A stretch of 64,000 nucleotides of DNA from the NCBI RefSeq assembly GCF_009765755.1, contig NZ_LMUV01000011.1, positions 1,095,576 through 1,159,575 of the forward strand. Direction: 5' to 3'. Shown piece by piece: positions 48,403 to 57,637 of the stretch (the first letter of the stretch is position 1; every line of letters begins with the position of its first letter). The stretch comes from Rhodanobacter sp. L36 (GTDB lineage Bacteria; Pseudomonadota; Gammaproteobacteria; Xanthomonadales; Rhodanobacteraceae). The notes beneath the pieces were generated by a model. That model ran no database searches. It was not told the origin of the DNA and worked only from the letters and a program-made list of their open reading frames with translations. Both the position numbers and the translations under genes were made by a program.

Positions 48403-48815
48403 GCGACAGTGAATTCGTTCTGGATGCGCGGCTGACCGCTGATTCTCATCCCGTCGCCACGCTGCCGTTGTGCGACGTGCGGCTGATGAACGATGCGCGC
48501 TATCCCTGGCTGATCCTGGTGCCACGTCGCAGCAGCATGATTGAAATCGCAGAGCTGCCCGAGTCCGATCAGGCAACGCTGTGGCAGGAGGTCAATCGTG
48601 CCGCTGCCGCGCTTCGGTCAACGACGCCCTGCGAGAAAATAAACATAGGCGCGCTCGGCAATATCGTGCGGCAGCTGCATGTGCACGTGGTCGCACGCAA
48701 TCAGGGCGATGCGGCGTGGCCCGGCCCGGTGTGGGGCCACGGCATGGCGAAGCCGTACGAAGCACCGCCATGCGACACGCTGATCGAGCGATTGCGCAAG
48801 GCGCTGAAGAGCTAG
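48399..48815 (+). CDS. HIT-domain protein
   Basis: A 138-residue histidine-triad family protein, predicted to bind nucleotides. The triad region is RQLHVHVVARNQGDAAWPGPVWG, where the first His of HxHxH is Gln, as in the related proteobacterial subgroup, so hydrolase activity is uncertain. It starts with GTG overlapping the stop of the hydrolase gene (GTGA). Confidence 0.8.
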   Translation: MSDSEFVLDARLTADSHPVATLPLCDVRLMNDARYPWLILVPRRSSMIEIAELPESDQATLWQEVNRAAAALRSTTPCEKINIGALGNIVRQLHVHVVARNQGDAAWPGPVWGHGMAKPYEAPPCDTLIERLRKALKS

Positions 48816-48844
48816 CCGAAGCCCGAAGAGCCGCATGAACGAAA

Positions 48845-48870
48845 ACGCCCGCGTATCGCTACGCGGGCGT
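48845..48870. terminator. Bidirectional hairpin between convergent genes
   Basis: ACGCCCGCGTA-tcgc-TACGCGGGCGT is a perfect 11-bp stem. On the minus strand it is followed by TTTTCGTTC and on the plus strand by CGTTGTC. Its place 29 bases after the HIT stop and 24 bases after the lipoprotein stop fits a shared terminator. Confidence 0.75.
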
Positions 48871-48894
48871 CGTTGTCTGGACAACGAGGTCATA

Positions 48895-49407
48895 TCAGTA
48901 CTGCGGCTGCCCCTGTGGCTGGCCACCGCCTTGGTCCATTGGGCTGGAGCCCGCAGCATCCTTGCCCTTCAGCTCATCCGGCATCGCAGTGGGCGCATGG
49001 TAATCCTCGAGTTTGCGCGCCTTCGTCTCCAAAGGATTGATCCGCTTCAGCGTACCTTTGTCGTCGTAATACACGGTGAACCCGTAGTCGAGCTGCAAAC
49101 GTGCCATGTACTGGAGGTGCTGCTTGCGGATCTTCGAATCGTCGCTGCGAACCAGCAGCACAGTCTTGGGCAACTGGCCCTGGTCTTTCAGATACGAGAA
49201 ATGGCTGCCCACATCGAGCGCCGACAGCACGGCGCCGTCGACCAGGAACTGGTTGCTCTTGTACGCCTGGATGGTGGTGTCGTACTTGCTCTGCGCCGTG
49301 GCGACGATATCGTCCTTCGTGCCGCCGGTATGGCAGCCGGCGAGTACCAGAAGACTGCAAAGCATGATCGCGGTGGCGGCGCGCGTCAGCAGGGTTGAAA
49401 AGCGGAT
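48895..49407 (-). CDS. Hypothetical lipoprotein
   Basis: A 170-residue protein with a lipoprotein signal (lipobox LVLAGC, Cys at about residue 26) and a predominantly helical body with VLLVRSDDSKIRKQHLQYMARLQ. The hydrophilic tail is rich in Gly and Gln (MDQGGGQPQGQPQY). GGAG stands seven bases before ATG 49407. I do not recognise a family. Confidence 0.72.
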   Translation of the reverse strand: MRFSTLLTRAATAIMLCSLLVLAGCHTGGTKDDIVATAQSKYDTTIQAYKSNQFLVDGAVLSALDVGSHFSYLKDQGQLPKTVLLVRSDDSKIRKQHLQYMARLQLDYGFTVYYDDKGTLKRINPLETKARKLEDYHAPTAMPDELKGKDAAGSSPMDQGGGQPQGQPQY

Positions 49408-49533
49408 CATCGAAGTCTCCTGGACTAGCTGTCGGTTCATCTGGTTCGTTGGATCACGTCGAAGTGTAGCGCCGGACCTTGCCTGATGACGCAGTCTTCG
49501 ACAGGTCCATTTCAGGCAACTTCATCTATCGGA

Positions 49534-50100
49534 TCAGGTGCGCGGAAGCGTCACGCCCTGCTGGCCCTGGTATTTGCCGCCGCGATCCTTGTAGCTGGTT
49601 TCGCATTCCTCGTCGGACTCGAGGAAAAGCATCTGCGCCACACCCTCATTGGCGTAAATACGTGCGGGCAGCGGCGTGGTGTTCGAAAATTCCAGCGTCA
49701 CGTGCCCCTCCCATTCCGGCTCGAGCGGGGTCACGTTGACGATGATGCCGCAACGCGCATACGTGCTTTTGCCCAGGCAGATGGTGAGCACGCTGCGCGG
49801 TATGCGGAAGTATTCGACCGTACGTGCGAGCGCGAACGAGTTCGGCGGAATGATGCACACGTCGGACTTGATGTCGACGAAGCTGCCTTCGTCGAAATGC
49901 TTGGGGTCGACGATGGTGGAATTGATGTTGGTGAAAATCTTGAACTCGTTGGCGCAACGCACGTCGTAGCCGTAGCTGGAGGTTCCATAGGAAACCAGCT
50001 TCTGGCCGTCGCGCAGCTTGACCTGACCCGGCTCGAACGGCTCGATCATGCCGTGCTGTTCGGCCATCCGGCGAATCCACTTGTCGGGTTTGATGCTCAC
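49534..50100 (-). CDS. dcd: dCTP deaminase
   Basis: Converts dCTP to dUTP for dTMP synthesis. The 188 residues of the dUTPase-like fold include [37 protein letters not shown] (with the catalytic Glu) and the C-terminal [18 protein letters not shown]. It starts with GTG at 50100, preceded by CTGGAG. Confidence 0.96.
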   Translation of the reverse strand: MSIKPDKWIRRMAEQHGMIEPFEPGQVKLRDGQKLVSYGTSSYGYDVRCANEFKIFTNINSTIVDPKHFDEGSFVDIKSDVCIIPPNSFALARTVEYFRIPRSVLTICLGKSTYARCGIIVNVTPLEPEWEGHVTLEFSNTTPLPARIYANEGVAQMLFLESDEECETSYKDRGGKYQGQQGVTLPRT

Positions 50101-50245
50101 GCGCGCTCCAGTTTTCTATCGGGTGCGGCTCGGACGAGGTCCGGCCGAAGGTGCTGAAAATACCATGTCGGCCCGCTGCGCTGGCGAGCGCTACGGATCA
50201 GTCGTTCGTCAACTCGGTCGCCAGCGCGTGCAACCGGACGCACCG

Positions 50246-51340
50246 TCACGCGGTCGGCGCGCCCTGCACGAGAATCTTGCCGAGCCCCAGTGATTTGTTT
50301 CGTGGCTGGCGAGATAACCGGCCGGTGGCATTGCGCGCAATCTCGCGATATCGCGCGGTGAGTTCGGAATCGGGTATCGCAACCACCGTCGGGGTGCCGG
50401 CATCGACCTGTTCGCGGATGCGGATATCCAGCGGCAGCGAGCCGAGATAAGGCACGTCGTACTGCGTGGCCATGCGCTCGCCGCCGCCTTCACCGAAGAT
50501 GTGTTCCTCGTGGCCGCAGTTCGAACACATATGCGTGGCCATGTTTTCCACGATGCCCAACACCGGCACCTCGACCTTCTCGAACATCTTGAGCGCCTTG
50601 CGCGCGTCCAGCAGCGCGATGTCCTGCGGCGTGGTGACGATGATCGCGCCGGCTACCGGCACTTTCTGCGACAGCGTGAGCTGGATGTCGCCGGTGCCCG
50701 GCGGCAGATCCACGATCAGGTAATCCAGCTGTTCCCAGCGCGTGTCAGTGAGCAACTGCATCATCGCCTGCGTCACCATCGGGCCGCGCCAGATCATCGG
50801 CGTGTCTTCTTCCACGAGAAACCCGATGGACATCACCGAAAGCCCGTGCGCCTGCATCGGGATGATGGTCTTGCCGTCAGGTGATTCCGGTCGGCCGCTG
50901 ATGCCGAGCATACGCGGCTGGCTCGGCCCGTAAATGTCCGCATCCAGCACGCCGACCTTCGCACCTTCGGCGAGCAGCGCAAGCGCAAGATTCGCCGACA
51001 CCGTTGACTTGCCGACGCCGCCCTTGCCCGACGCGACGACGATGATGTTCTTCACGTTCGGCAGCGGCCCAAGCGCGCCCTGCACCTTGTGCACATGGAT
51101 GCGGCTGGTAATCGACATCACCGCCGATTCGATGGCCGCGTCTGCCTCGAGAGCCTGCGTCGCGCGTCGCGCCAGATCGTCGATCGCACCCGCTGCGGGA
51201 TAACCCAGTTGCATGTCCACCGAAACGCGCGCGCCATCCACGCCGATCGCGCGGATGGATTCGGCCAGCGGCGCACCAGTGTGCGGATCGATCAGTCCGC
51301 CAAGAATCTGGCGCACCAGGGCTTCGTTCGCCTGTGACAT
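50246..51340 (-). CDS. apbC: Iron-sulfur cluster carrier ATPase (Mrp/ApbC)
   Basis: P-loop ATPase that carries and transfers [4Fe-4S] clusters. The 364 residues contain an N-terminal MIP18-like domain and the deviant Walker A VASGKGGVGKST. DLPPGTGDIQLT and the cluster-binding CSNC (in THMCSNCGHEEH) follow. The gene lies upstream of dcd on the same strand with a 145-base gap containing an inverted repeat GCGCTGGCGA/TCGCCAGCGC (50178-50227). Confidence 0.94.
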   Translation of the reverse strand: MSQANEALVRQILGGLIDPHTGAPLAESIRAIGVDGARVSVDMQLGYPAAGAIDDLARRATQALEADAAIESAVMSITSRIHVHKVQGALGPLPNVKNIIVVASGKGGVGKSTVSANLALALLAEGAKVGVLDADIYGPSQPRMLGISGRPESPDGKTIIPMQAHGLSVMSIGFLVEEDTPMIWRGPMVTQAMMQLLTDTRWEQLDYLIVDLPPGTGDIQLTLSQKVPVAGAIIVTTPQDIALLDARKALKMFEKVEVPVLGIVENMATHMCSNCGHEEHIFGEGGGERMATQYDVPYLGSLPLDIRIREQVDAGTPTVVAIPDSELTARYREIARNATGRLSRQPRNKSLGLGKILVQGAPTA

Positions 51341-51484
51341 GAGGGCTCGGGTTCGATGGGGACTTTGCATTATGCCAGCGCACGTCGCCGCATCGAGCGT
51401 TCGCACGACATGGCGCGATGCAGCTTGACGCCTCGCGCGGCCGTCGGCAGGCTCAGTCCATACGCTTTCGTACGGGAGTACAGC

Positions 51485-51949
51485 ATGAAGCCACTGTTCC
51501 GCCTCACCATCGCGGCCAGCCTGTTGCTGGGCGCAAGCACCGCTTTTGCCGCACACGACACGCCGGTAGGCAAATGGAAACAGGTCGACGACGTCAGCGG
51601 CAAGGTCAAATCGATCATCGAGATCACCGACACCAACGGCCAACTCCAAGGCAAGATCGTGCAGCTGCTGAATGTGTCGCCGGAAGACATCGCTCGCGAA
51701 GGCGCGCATCCGGTCTGCGTCAAATGCGATGACGAGCGCAAGGACAAACCGATCGAAGGTATGACCATCATGTGGGGCGTCAGCAAGGACGACGACGTAT
51801 GGGACGGCGGCAAGATCCTCGACCCGAAGAACGGAAAAATCTACAAGGTGAAGCTGACCCTAACCGACGGCGGCACGAAGCTCGACGTACATGGATACAT
51901 CGGGTTCTCGCTGCTGGGCCGCAGCCAGACTTGGCAGCGCGAGGAATAG
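51485..51949 (+). CDS. DUF2147 exported protein
   Basis: A 154-residue secreted protein: signal peptide MKPLFRLTIAASLLLGASTAFAAH, then the DUF2147 domain (VGKWKQVDDVSGKVKSIIEI; WDGGKILDPKNGKIYKVKL; VHGYIGFSLLGRSQTW), a lipocalin-like beta fold of unknown function. C77 and C80 (VCVKCDD) may form a disulfide or bind metal. GGGAG precedes ATG 51485. Confidence 0.85.
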   Translation: MKPLFRLTIAASLLLGASTAFAAHDTPVGKWKQVDDVSGKVKSIIEITDTNGQLQGKIVQLLNVSPEDIAREGAHPVCVKCDDERKDKPIEGMTIMWGVSKDDDVWDGGKILDPKNGKIYKVKLTLTDGGTKLDVHGYIGFSLLGRSQTWQREE

Positions 51950-52109
51950 ATTGCCGTCTTCTCTCGAGATTGAAGGCGCGCCGATGGCGCGCTTTTTTTC
52001 GCGGACGACTTGCGTTCCTCACATCGCCACATCGTCAGCCGCATCCAGCCATGAAGCATCGTCTCCGATCGGGCATGCTGCCGTTTCCATCGCCAGCACG
52101 GAGTCGCTG

Positions 52110-52655
52110 ATGCCCACCATCTTCACCCACGCCGCCGTTCCGCTCTTGCTCGGTGCTGCCCTGGGTCGCAGACGGATCAGCCATCGGCTGCTGTCAGCAG
52201 GCGCGATCGCCGCCGTGCTGCCGGATGCCGATGTGCTGGGTTTCAGATTCGGCATCGCTTACGCCGATGCATTCGGCCATCGCGGCGCCGGACATTCGAT
52301 CACGTTCGCCCTGCTGGTCGCGTTGTTGGCAGCGGCCCTGCACAAACCACTTCGAACTTCGGCGCGAAACGCTTTCTTCTTCGTCGGCCTCGCGGCGATT
52401 TCGCATCCGTTGCTTGACGCCCTCACGAACGGCGGCCTCGGCGTGTCGTTGTCATGGCCGCTCAGTGATCACCGTTTCTTCTTTCCATGGCGACCCATCG
52501 AAGTCTCGCCGATCGGCGCGCGCTTCTTCAGTGTGCGTGGCTGGTGGGCGATCCGATCGGAACTCCTGTGGGTCTGGTTGCCTTCCGCCGCAATGGCCCT
52601 GCTGCTATGGCGATGGCGCGTGCGTGCTGAGCAAGGCGCAAGCCAGCCAGCGTAA
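52110..52655 (+). CDS. YdjM/DUF457-type inner-membrane metal-dependent hydrolase
   Basis: A 181-residue membrane protein with about four helices. Histidine and aspartate residues occur in membrane-proximal motifs (FTHAAVP, LLPDADVLG, HRGAGHSI, ISHPLLDALTNGG) typical of the YdjM/YbcI family, predicted metal-dependent hydrolases. GGAG stands six bases before ATG 52110. It ends 44 bases before metG. Confidence 0.83.
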   Translation: MPTIFTHAAVPLLLGAALGRRRISHRLLSAGAIAAVLPDADVLGFRFGIAYADAFGHRGAGHSITFALLVALLAAALHKPLRTSARNAFFFVGLAAISHPLLDALTNGGLGVSLSWPLSDHRFFFPWRPIEVSPIGARFFSVRGWWAIRSELLWVWLPSAAMALLLWRWRVRAEQGASQPA

Positions 52656-52699
52656 CGACGCATGCCATAATCCACGGCTATTCCACCAGCGTAGCCACC

Positions 52700-54829
52700 A
52701 TGAGTCATCGTCGTCTGCTCGTCACCAATGCCCTGCCCTACGCCAATGGCCCGCTGCATATGGGTCATCTGCTGGGTTACATCCAGGCCGATATCTGGGT
52801 GCGCGCGCAACGCATGAGCGGCAACGAAGCGGTCTATGTCTGCGCGGACGATGCGCACGGAACGCCGATCATGCTCGCTGCTGAAAAAGCCGGCATGACA
52901 CCGGAAGCTTTCATCGCGGGTATTCGCGAAGGACACGAAGCGGATTTCGCCGCGTTCGGCGTCGACTTCGACCACTACCACACGACCCATTCGGAAGAAA
53001 ATCGCGAGCTGGCGACGCTGATCTATACGCGCCTGCGTGATGGCGGCAGCATCGCCAAGCGCAGCATCCAGCAGTTGTTCGATCCCGAAAAACAGATGTT
53101 TCTGCCGGACCGCTACATCAAAGGCATCTGTCCGAACTGCGGCACGCCGGACCAGTACGGCGACAACTGCGAAAACTGCGGCGCGACCTACGCGCCGACC
53201 GACCTGATCAACCCGTATTCGGTGATGTCCGGCGCTACGCCGGTGCTGCGCGATTCGGAGCACTACTTTTTCGAGCTGAGCAAATTCGAGGTTTTGCTGC
53301 GTGACTGGTTCGCCGGCAAATACAGCAACGGCAAGCCGGTCGCGAATCGCGGCGTGGTGGCGAAGCTGAGCGAATGGCTCGATGGCGGCCTGAAAGACTG
53401 GGACATCTCGCGCGACGCACCCTACTTCGGTTTTCCGATACCCGATGCACCGGGGAAATTTTTCTATGTATGGCTGGACGCGCCGATCGGTTACCTCGCC
53501 AGCTTCAAAGCGTACTGCGACAAGACTGGCGTGAAATTCGACGAATTTCTTGCCGAAAACAGCGCCGCTGAAATGCATCACTTCATCGGCAAGGACATCA
53601 TCAATTTCCACGGTCTGTTCTGGCCGGCGATGCTGCATGGCGCGCAGATGCGCACGCCGACGGCGCTGCACACCAACGGCTACCTGACGGTGAACGGCGC
53701 GAAGATGTCCAAGTCGCGCGGCACCTTCATCCAGGCGCGCACGTATCTCGATGCAGGCATCCACCCGGAATTCCTGCGCTACTACTTCGCCACCATGCTC
53801 AGCGATGCGCCGGTCGATGTGGACCTCGATCTGAAGGCGTTCGAGGAGCGCGTCAACTCACACCTGATCGGCAAGTGGGTGAACATCGCCAGCCGCACCG
53901 CAGGTTTCGTGCAGAAGTTTTTTGGCGGCAAACTGGCCGATCGCTTCGATGTCGAAGAGGCCGCGCTCTGGCAGACGCTCCTCTCGCACTACGACGGCAT
54001 CGAGCAGCTTTACGACACCGGCGAGTTCGCCGAAGTCACGCGCCGCTTCGTCACCATGGCCGATCTGATCAACGGTTACATCGCCGCGAAAGCGCCGTGG
54101 CTGATCGCCAAGGACGAAAGCCGCCGTCACGAATTGCAGCAGGTTTGCACGCTGTCGTTGAATGCGTTTCGCCTGATCGCCGGGCTACTCAAACCGGTAT
54201 TGCCAGCAACAGTCGCAGCAGCCGAACAATTCCTCGCCGCGCCGATCGCAAGCTTCATCGATGCACGTCGCGAACTGCATCATCACACCGTCGGCAACTT
54301 CGAGCCGCTGCTCGGCCGCATCGACCCACGACACGTCGAAGCCATGGTCGAGGCGTCGAAAGAATCGCTGGGTGTTTCCGCCGAAGCGCTCGTTGTCGAA
54401 AAAACGAAAAAAGCAATCAACAACACCCCGAAGGTCGCCATGACAAACGCAGACTCTCAACCGACGAACATCGGGTCATCCCCTGCTCCGACTCCCGACA
54501 TCATCGCCATCGACGACTTCGCCAAGCTCGACCTGCGCATCGCCAAGGTCGTCGGCTGCGAATTCGTGGAAGGTTCCGACAAGCTGCTGCGCTTCGAGCT
54601 CGACGCCGGCCCGCTCGGCAAGCGTCAAATCTTTTCCGGCATCCGCGCCGCCTACGCCGAGCCGGACAAACTGGTCGGCCGCAACGTGGTTTTCATCGCC
54701 AACCTCGCCCCACGCAAGATGCGCTTCGGCATCTCCGAAGGCATGATCCTTTCCGCCGGCGAAGGCGGCGCGGATCTGTTCCTGCTGGATGCGGACAACG
54801 GCGCGAAACCCGGCGACACTGTTCGCTGA
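52700..54829 (+). CDS. metG: Methionyl-tRNA synthetase
   Basis: Class I synthetase that charges elongator and initiator tRNA-Met. The 709 residues show the HIGH motif (HMGH, residues 20-23), a zinc knuckle region with CPNCGTPDQYGDNCENCGA, the KMSKS loop in GAKMSKSRGT, and a C-terminal EMAP/tRNA-binding domain (about 600-709, IDDFAKLDLRIAKVVGCE). The small DUF2007 gene follows after 14 bases. Confidence 0.97.
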   Translation: MSHRRLLVTNALPYANGPLHMGHLLGYIQADIWVRAQRMSGNEAVYVCADDAHGTPIMLAAEKAGMTPEAFIAGIREGHEADFAAFGVDFDHYHTTHSEENRELATLIYTRLRDGGSIAKRSIQQLFDPEKQMFLPDRYIKGICPNCGTPDQYGDNCENCGATYAPTDLINPYSVMSGATPVLRDSEHYFFELSKFEVLLRDWFAGKYSNGKPVANRGVVAKLSEWLDGGLKDWDISRDAPYFGFPIPDAPGKFFYVWLDAPIGYLASFKAYCDKTGVKFDEFLAENSAAEMHHFIGKDIINFHGLFWPAMLHGAQMRTPTALHTNGYLTVNGAKMSKSRGTFIQARTYLDAGIHPEFLRYYFATMLSDAPVDVDLDLKAFEERVNSHLIGKWVNIASRTAGFVQKFFGGKLADRFDVEEAALWQTLLSHYDGIEQLYDTGEFAEVTRRFVTMADLINGYIAAKAPWLIAKDESRRHELQQVCTLSLNAFRLIAGLLKPVLPATVAAAEQFLAAPIASFIDARRELHHHTVGNFEPLLGRIDPRHVEAMVEASKESLGVSAEALVVEKTKKAINNTPKVAMTNADSQPTNIGSSPAPTPDIIAIDDFAKLDLRIAKVVGCEFVEGSDKLLRFELDAGPLGKRQIFSGIRAAYAEPDKLVGRNVVFIANLAPRKMRFGISEGMILSAGEGGADLFLLDADNGAKPGDTVR

Positions 54830-54843
54830 CGAGGCCTGAGCGC

Positions 54844-55320
54844 ATGCAATGTGTCTATCGTTCGTACGATCACACTGACGCGCAGATAGTCACCGGCTTG
54901 CTAGTGTCCGAAGGCTGCCATGCGCACCTTTTCGAGAACGGCTTGTCGCGATTGAGGTGGCACCAAGCAATCGCATATGGTGGCGCAAGGGTCATGGTCG
55001 TCGATGAAGACTTGCCTGCAGCCATTGACGTGCTCGCGCGCTGGCAGCTGGGCGAGTACCAACTTGGCGAAGGCGATCTCTGCCCTCGATGCAATAGCAC
55101 CAGCATCGAGGAAAACCCCAATTATCGCGGCTGGGCTTTCTTCTTCGGATGTTTTCTCGGCTTGCCTATATGGCCCATGCGCAAGTGGCATGAGCGCTGC
55201 AATTCATGCAGCCACCACTGGAAAGCTATACCGCCTGACACGTATGCCGAGTTGAAAGTGACGATTGCCGAAGAACGGAAAAGAATGCCGCCTTGGTGGC
55301 CTTTCCGATTCGGCCGATGA
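54844..55320 (+). CDS. DUF2007-type protein with a zinc ribbon
   Basis: A 158-residue protein. The N-terminal 65 residues resemble the DUF2007 putative signal-transducing domain (VYRSYDHTDAQIVTGLLVSEG). A zinc ribbon with C80/C83 and C119/C122 flanks a hydrophobic segment (WAFFFGCFLGLPIW, 97-110) that may be membrane-associated. The tail is basic and aromatic (MPPWWPFRFGR). Function unknown. Confidence 0.75.
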   Translation: MQCVYRSYDHTDAQIVTGLLVSEGCHAHLFENGLSRLRWHQAIAYGGARVMVVDEDLPAAIDVLARWQLGEYQLGEGDLCPRCNSTSIEENPNYRGWAFFFGCFLGLPIWPMRKWHERCNSCSHHWKAIPPDTYAELKVTIAEERKRMPPWWPFRFGR

Positions 55321-55368
55321 CCGAAGAGCCCCGCCATGCGACGGAGCTCTTTTCTCAGTGCGCCTGAC

Positions 55369-55980
55369 TCAGCCCAGCTCAGCCGCATTGGCGATGATCT
55401 TTCCGACCAAGCCATATTCCGCAGCGGCCTCTGCGGACATCCAGTAATCGCGTTCGGTGTCCTTGGCGATGCGCTCGTAGGTCTGGCCGGTTTCGCGCGC
55501 GAAGATTTCATTGAGCCGTTTGCGCATGCGGATGATTTCGCGGGCGTGGATTTCAATTTCGCTGGCCGAACCACCCGCGCCGCCGGAGGGCTGATGCAGC
55601 AGGAAGCGCGTGTTGGGCAGGCTGAAGCGATTTTCCTTTTTTGCAGCGGCGAAGATCAGTGCGCCCGCGCTGGCGACCCAGCCGGTGCCGACGATGCGCA
55701 CTTCGGGTTTCACGAACTTGATCATGTCGTAGATGGTGTCGCCGGATTCGACGTGGCCACCCTGGCTGTTGATGAAGATGGTGATCGGGTCGTCGCTCTC
55801 GTATTGCAGTGCGAGCATGCGCGCCGTAACGCGCTCGGCGAGCTTCTGGTCGATGCCACCATAGATCAGGATGGTGCGCGCCTTGAACAGGCGATCCTCG
55901 ATCTGCGGCGGCCGTTTCTCCGGCGGGACGGCTTCGGCTTCCTTGGCGAGGGAAGCAGGCGTGCGTTCGATGACTTGCAT
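55369..55980 (-). CDS. ClpP-family serine protease (paralogue of the housekeeping ClpP)
   Basis: A 203-residue Clp protease proteolytic subunit fold. Catalytic residues are S104 (GWVASAGA), H129 (FLLHQPSGG) and D178 ([17 protein letters not shown]). Conserved [18 protein letters not shown] matches the ClpP core. The active-site segment VASAG differs from the usual AASMGA of ClpP, and no clpX or lon gene is adjacent. It is therefore probably the second ClpP paralogue rather than the clpPX housekeeping copy. AAGGA precedes ATG 55980. Confidence 0.85.
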   Translation of the reverse strand: MQVIERTPASLAKEAEAVPPEKRPPQIEDRLFKARTILIYGGIDQKLAERVTARMLALQYESDDPITIFINSQGGHVESGDTIYDMIKFVKPEVRIVGTGWVASAGALIFAAAKKENRFSLPNTRFLLHQPSGGAGGSASEIEIHAREIIRMRKRLNEIFARETGQTYERIAKDTERDYWMSAEAAAEYGLVGKIIANAAELG

Positions 55981-56116
55981 GGGTGATTCCTTGTTGATCG
56001 TGCAGACCGATGATGGCACTACGCCAGCACTTTGTTTCGTGCCGGGCGTCCTTGCAGCAGACATGGCGCCGAATGAAGTCAGTTCAAGCGGATGATGCCT
56101 AGCGGTTTGCGCGACA

Positions 56117-56764
56117 ATGGCTGGGATGACATCACACCCTGCCCCGCACGAGCCTGCTGCCGATCTGGCCGATCGCATCGACGCGATTCTGCCGCAGACC
56201 CAATGCGAGCAGTGCGGCTTTCACGGCTGCCGGCCATATGCCGAGGCGATCGCGCGCGACGAAGCGCCAATCAACCAATGCCCGCCGGGTGGTGCCGAAG
56301 GCATTCGCCAGCTTGCCGCGCTGCTACAGCGACCGGTGTTGCCGTTGAATTCTGTCAATGGCGTGGAGAAACCGCGGACGCTGGCCTTCATCGTCGAAGC
56401 CGATTGCATCGGTTGCACCAAGTGCATCCAGGTTTGCCCGGTCGATGCCATCGTCGGCGCATCGAAAATGATGCACACCGTGATCGCCGATGACTGCACC
56501 GGCTGCGAATTGTGCGTACCCGCGTGTCCGGTGGACTGCATCGTGTTGCGGCCGATGCCTGCCGAGCAGATCGACGGGGTGCACGCCGACGCGGCACGCA
56601 ACCATTTTCAGCGCCGCGAAAAGCGCATGGCACGCGATCGCATGACTCACGCCAACGAACTCGCTGCACGCAAGGCTTCAGTCGATCGCGAAATATCGAA
56701 GAGCAATCCGGTGCTCGAAGCGCTGGCACGCGCCAGGGCGAAACAGCAGGAGCCGAAATCGTGA
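56117..56764 (+). CDS. Soluble RnfB-like multi-cluster ferredoxin
   Basis: A 215-residue iron-sulfur protein. The N-terminal Fe-S domain has C30, C33, C38 and C55 (CEQCGFHGC...QCPPGG), as in RnfB. Two ferredoxin-type [4Fe-4S] motifs follow: [15 protein letters not shown] and [15 protein letters not shown]. Unlike membrane RnfB it lacks an N-terminal transmembrane helix, and no other rnf gene is nearby. ATG 56117 and 56126 are both possible. It overlaps nth by four bases; both products carry [4Fe-4S] clusters, so cluster loading or redox control of Nth is a conceivable but untested link. Confidence 0.85.
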   Translation: MAGMTSHPAPHEPAADLADRIDAILPQTQCEQCGFHGCRPYAEAIARDEAPINQCPPGGAEGIRQLAALLQRPVLPLNSVNGVEKPRTLAFIVEADCIGCTKCIQVCPVDAIVGASKMMHTVIADDCTGCELCVPACPVDCIVLRPMPAEQIDGVHADAARNHFQRREKRMARDRMTHANELAARKASVDREISKSNPVLEALARARAKQQEPKS

Positions 56765-57402
56765 AGCGTGCCGATGTCGTCGAGATGTTCACTCGCCTGC
56801 GCGAACTGAATCCGCATCCAACCACCGAACTGGAATACACCACGCCGTTCGAATTACTGGTGGCCGTGGTGCTTTCCGCGCAGGCCACCGATGTCGGCGT
56901 GAACAAGGCCACGCGAAAACTTTATCCGGTGGCGAATACGCCGAAGGCGATCCTGAAACTCGGCGAGGAAAAGCTGAAGCGCTACATCAGCAGCATCGGC
57001 CTTTACAACGCCAAGGCGAAAAACGTGATTGCGCTTTGCAGGCTGTTGATCGACGAACACGGCGGCGAAGTGCCGAACAGTCGCGAAGAACTCGAAGCTT
57101 TGCCCGGCGTGGGCCGCAAGACCGCCAACGTGGTGCTCAACACCGCGTTCGGCGAAGCGACGATTGCCGTCGACACGCACATCTTTCGCGTCTCCAATCG
57201 CACCGGCCTTGCTCCCGGCAAGGATGTGCGCGTCGTCGAGGACAAGCTGGAAAAAGTCGTGCCCGCCGAGTTCAAACAGGACGCGCATCACTGGCTGATT
57301 CTGCACGGTCGCTACGTGTGCAAGGCGCGCAAGCCGGATTGCCCGCAATGCGTCATCCGCGATCTGTGCCCATACAAGGACAAGACCGTCGCCGCGGATT
57401 AA
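56761..57402 (+). CDS. nth: Endonuclease III
   Basis: Bifunctional DNA glycosylase/AP lyase removing oxidised pyrimidines. The 213 residues contain the HhH motif with catalytic Lys ([14 protein letters not shown]), the catalytic Asp ([12 protein letters not shown]) and the C-terminal [4Fe-4S] motif [17 protein letters not shown]. It starts with GTG overlapping the stop of the RnfB-like gene (GTGA). Confidence 0.95.
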   Translation: MKRADVVEMFTRLRELNPHPTTELEYTTPFELLVAVVLSAQATDVGVNKATRKLYPVANTPKAILKLGEEKLKRYISSIGLYNAKAKNVIALCRLLIDEHGGEVPNSREELEALPGVGRKTANVVLNTAFGEATIAVDTHIFRVSNRTGLAPGKDVRVVEDKLEKVVPAEFKQDAHHWLILHGRYVCKARKPDCPQCVIRDLCPYKDKTVAAD

Positions 57403-57637
57403 ACACCGCGAGAATGCGGGCCTGTTTATATAGCGATATCGACTCATGCCGCGCGATCACTTGCGCGAGCCACGGAGACAGCATTCCGAAGAGTCCGCGC
57501 GAATAGCCATCCTGCCGATCGTTCGACGATCTTCACGCCGGCTATTGAAATATTCCTCCATTACGATTCACGCGACATCACCGTGGGCGGGCGTCAGGGA
57601 TGGACGGACACGCTCCGTGTCGCGAAGGGAGACGAGC

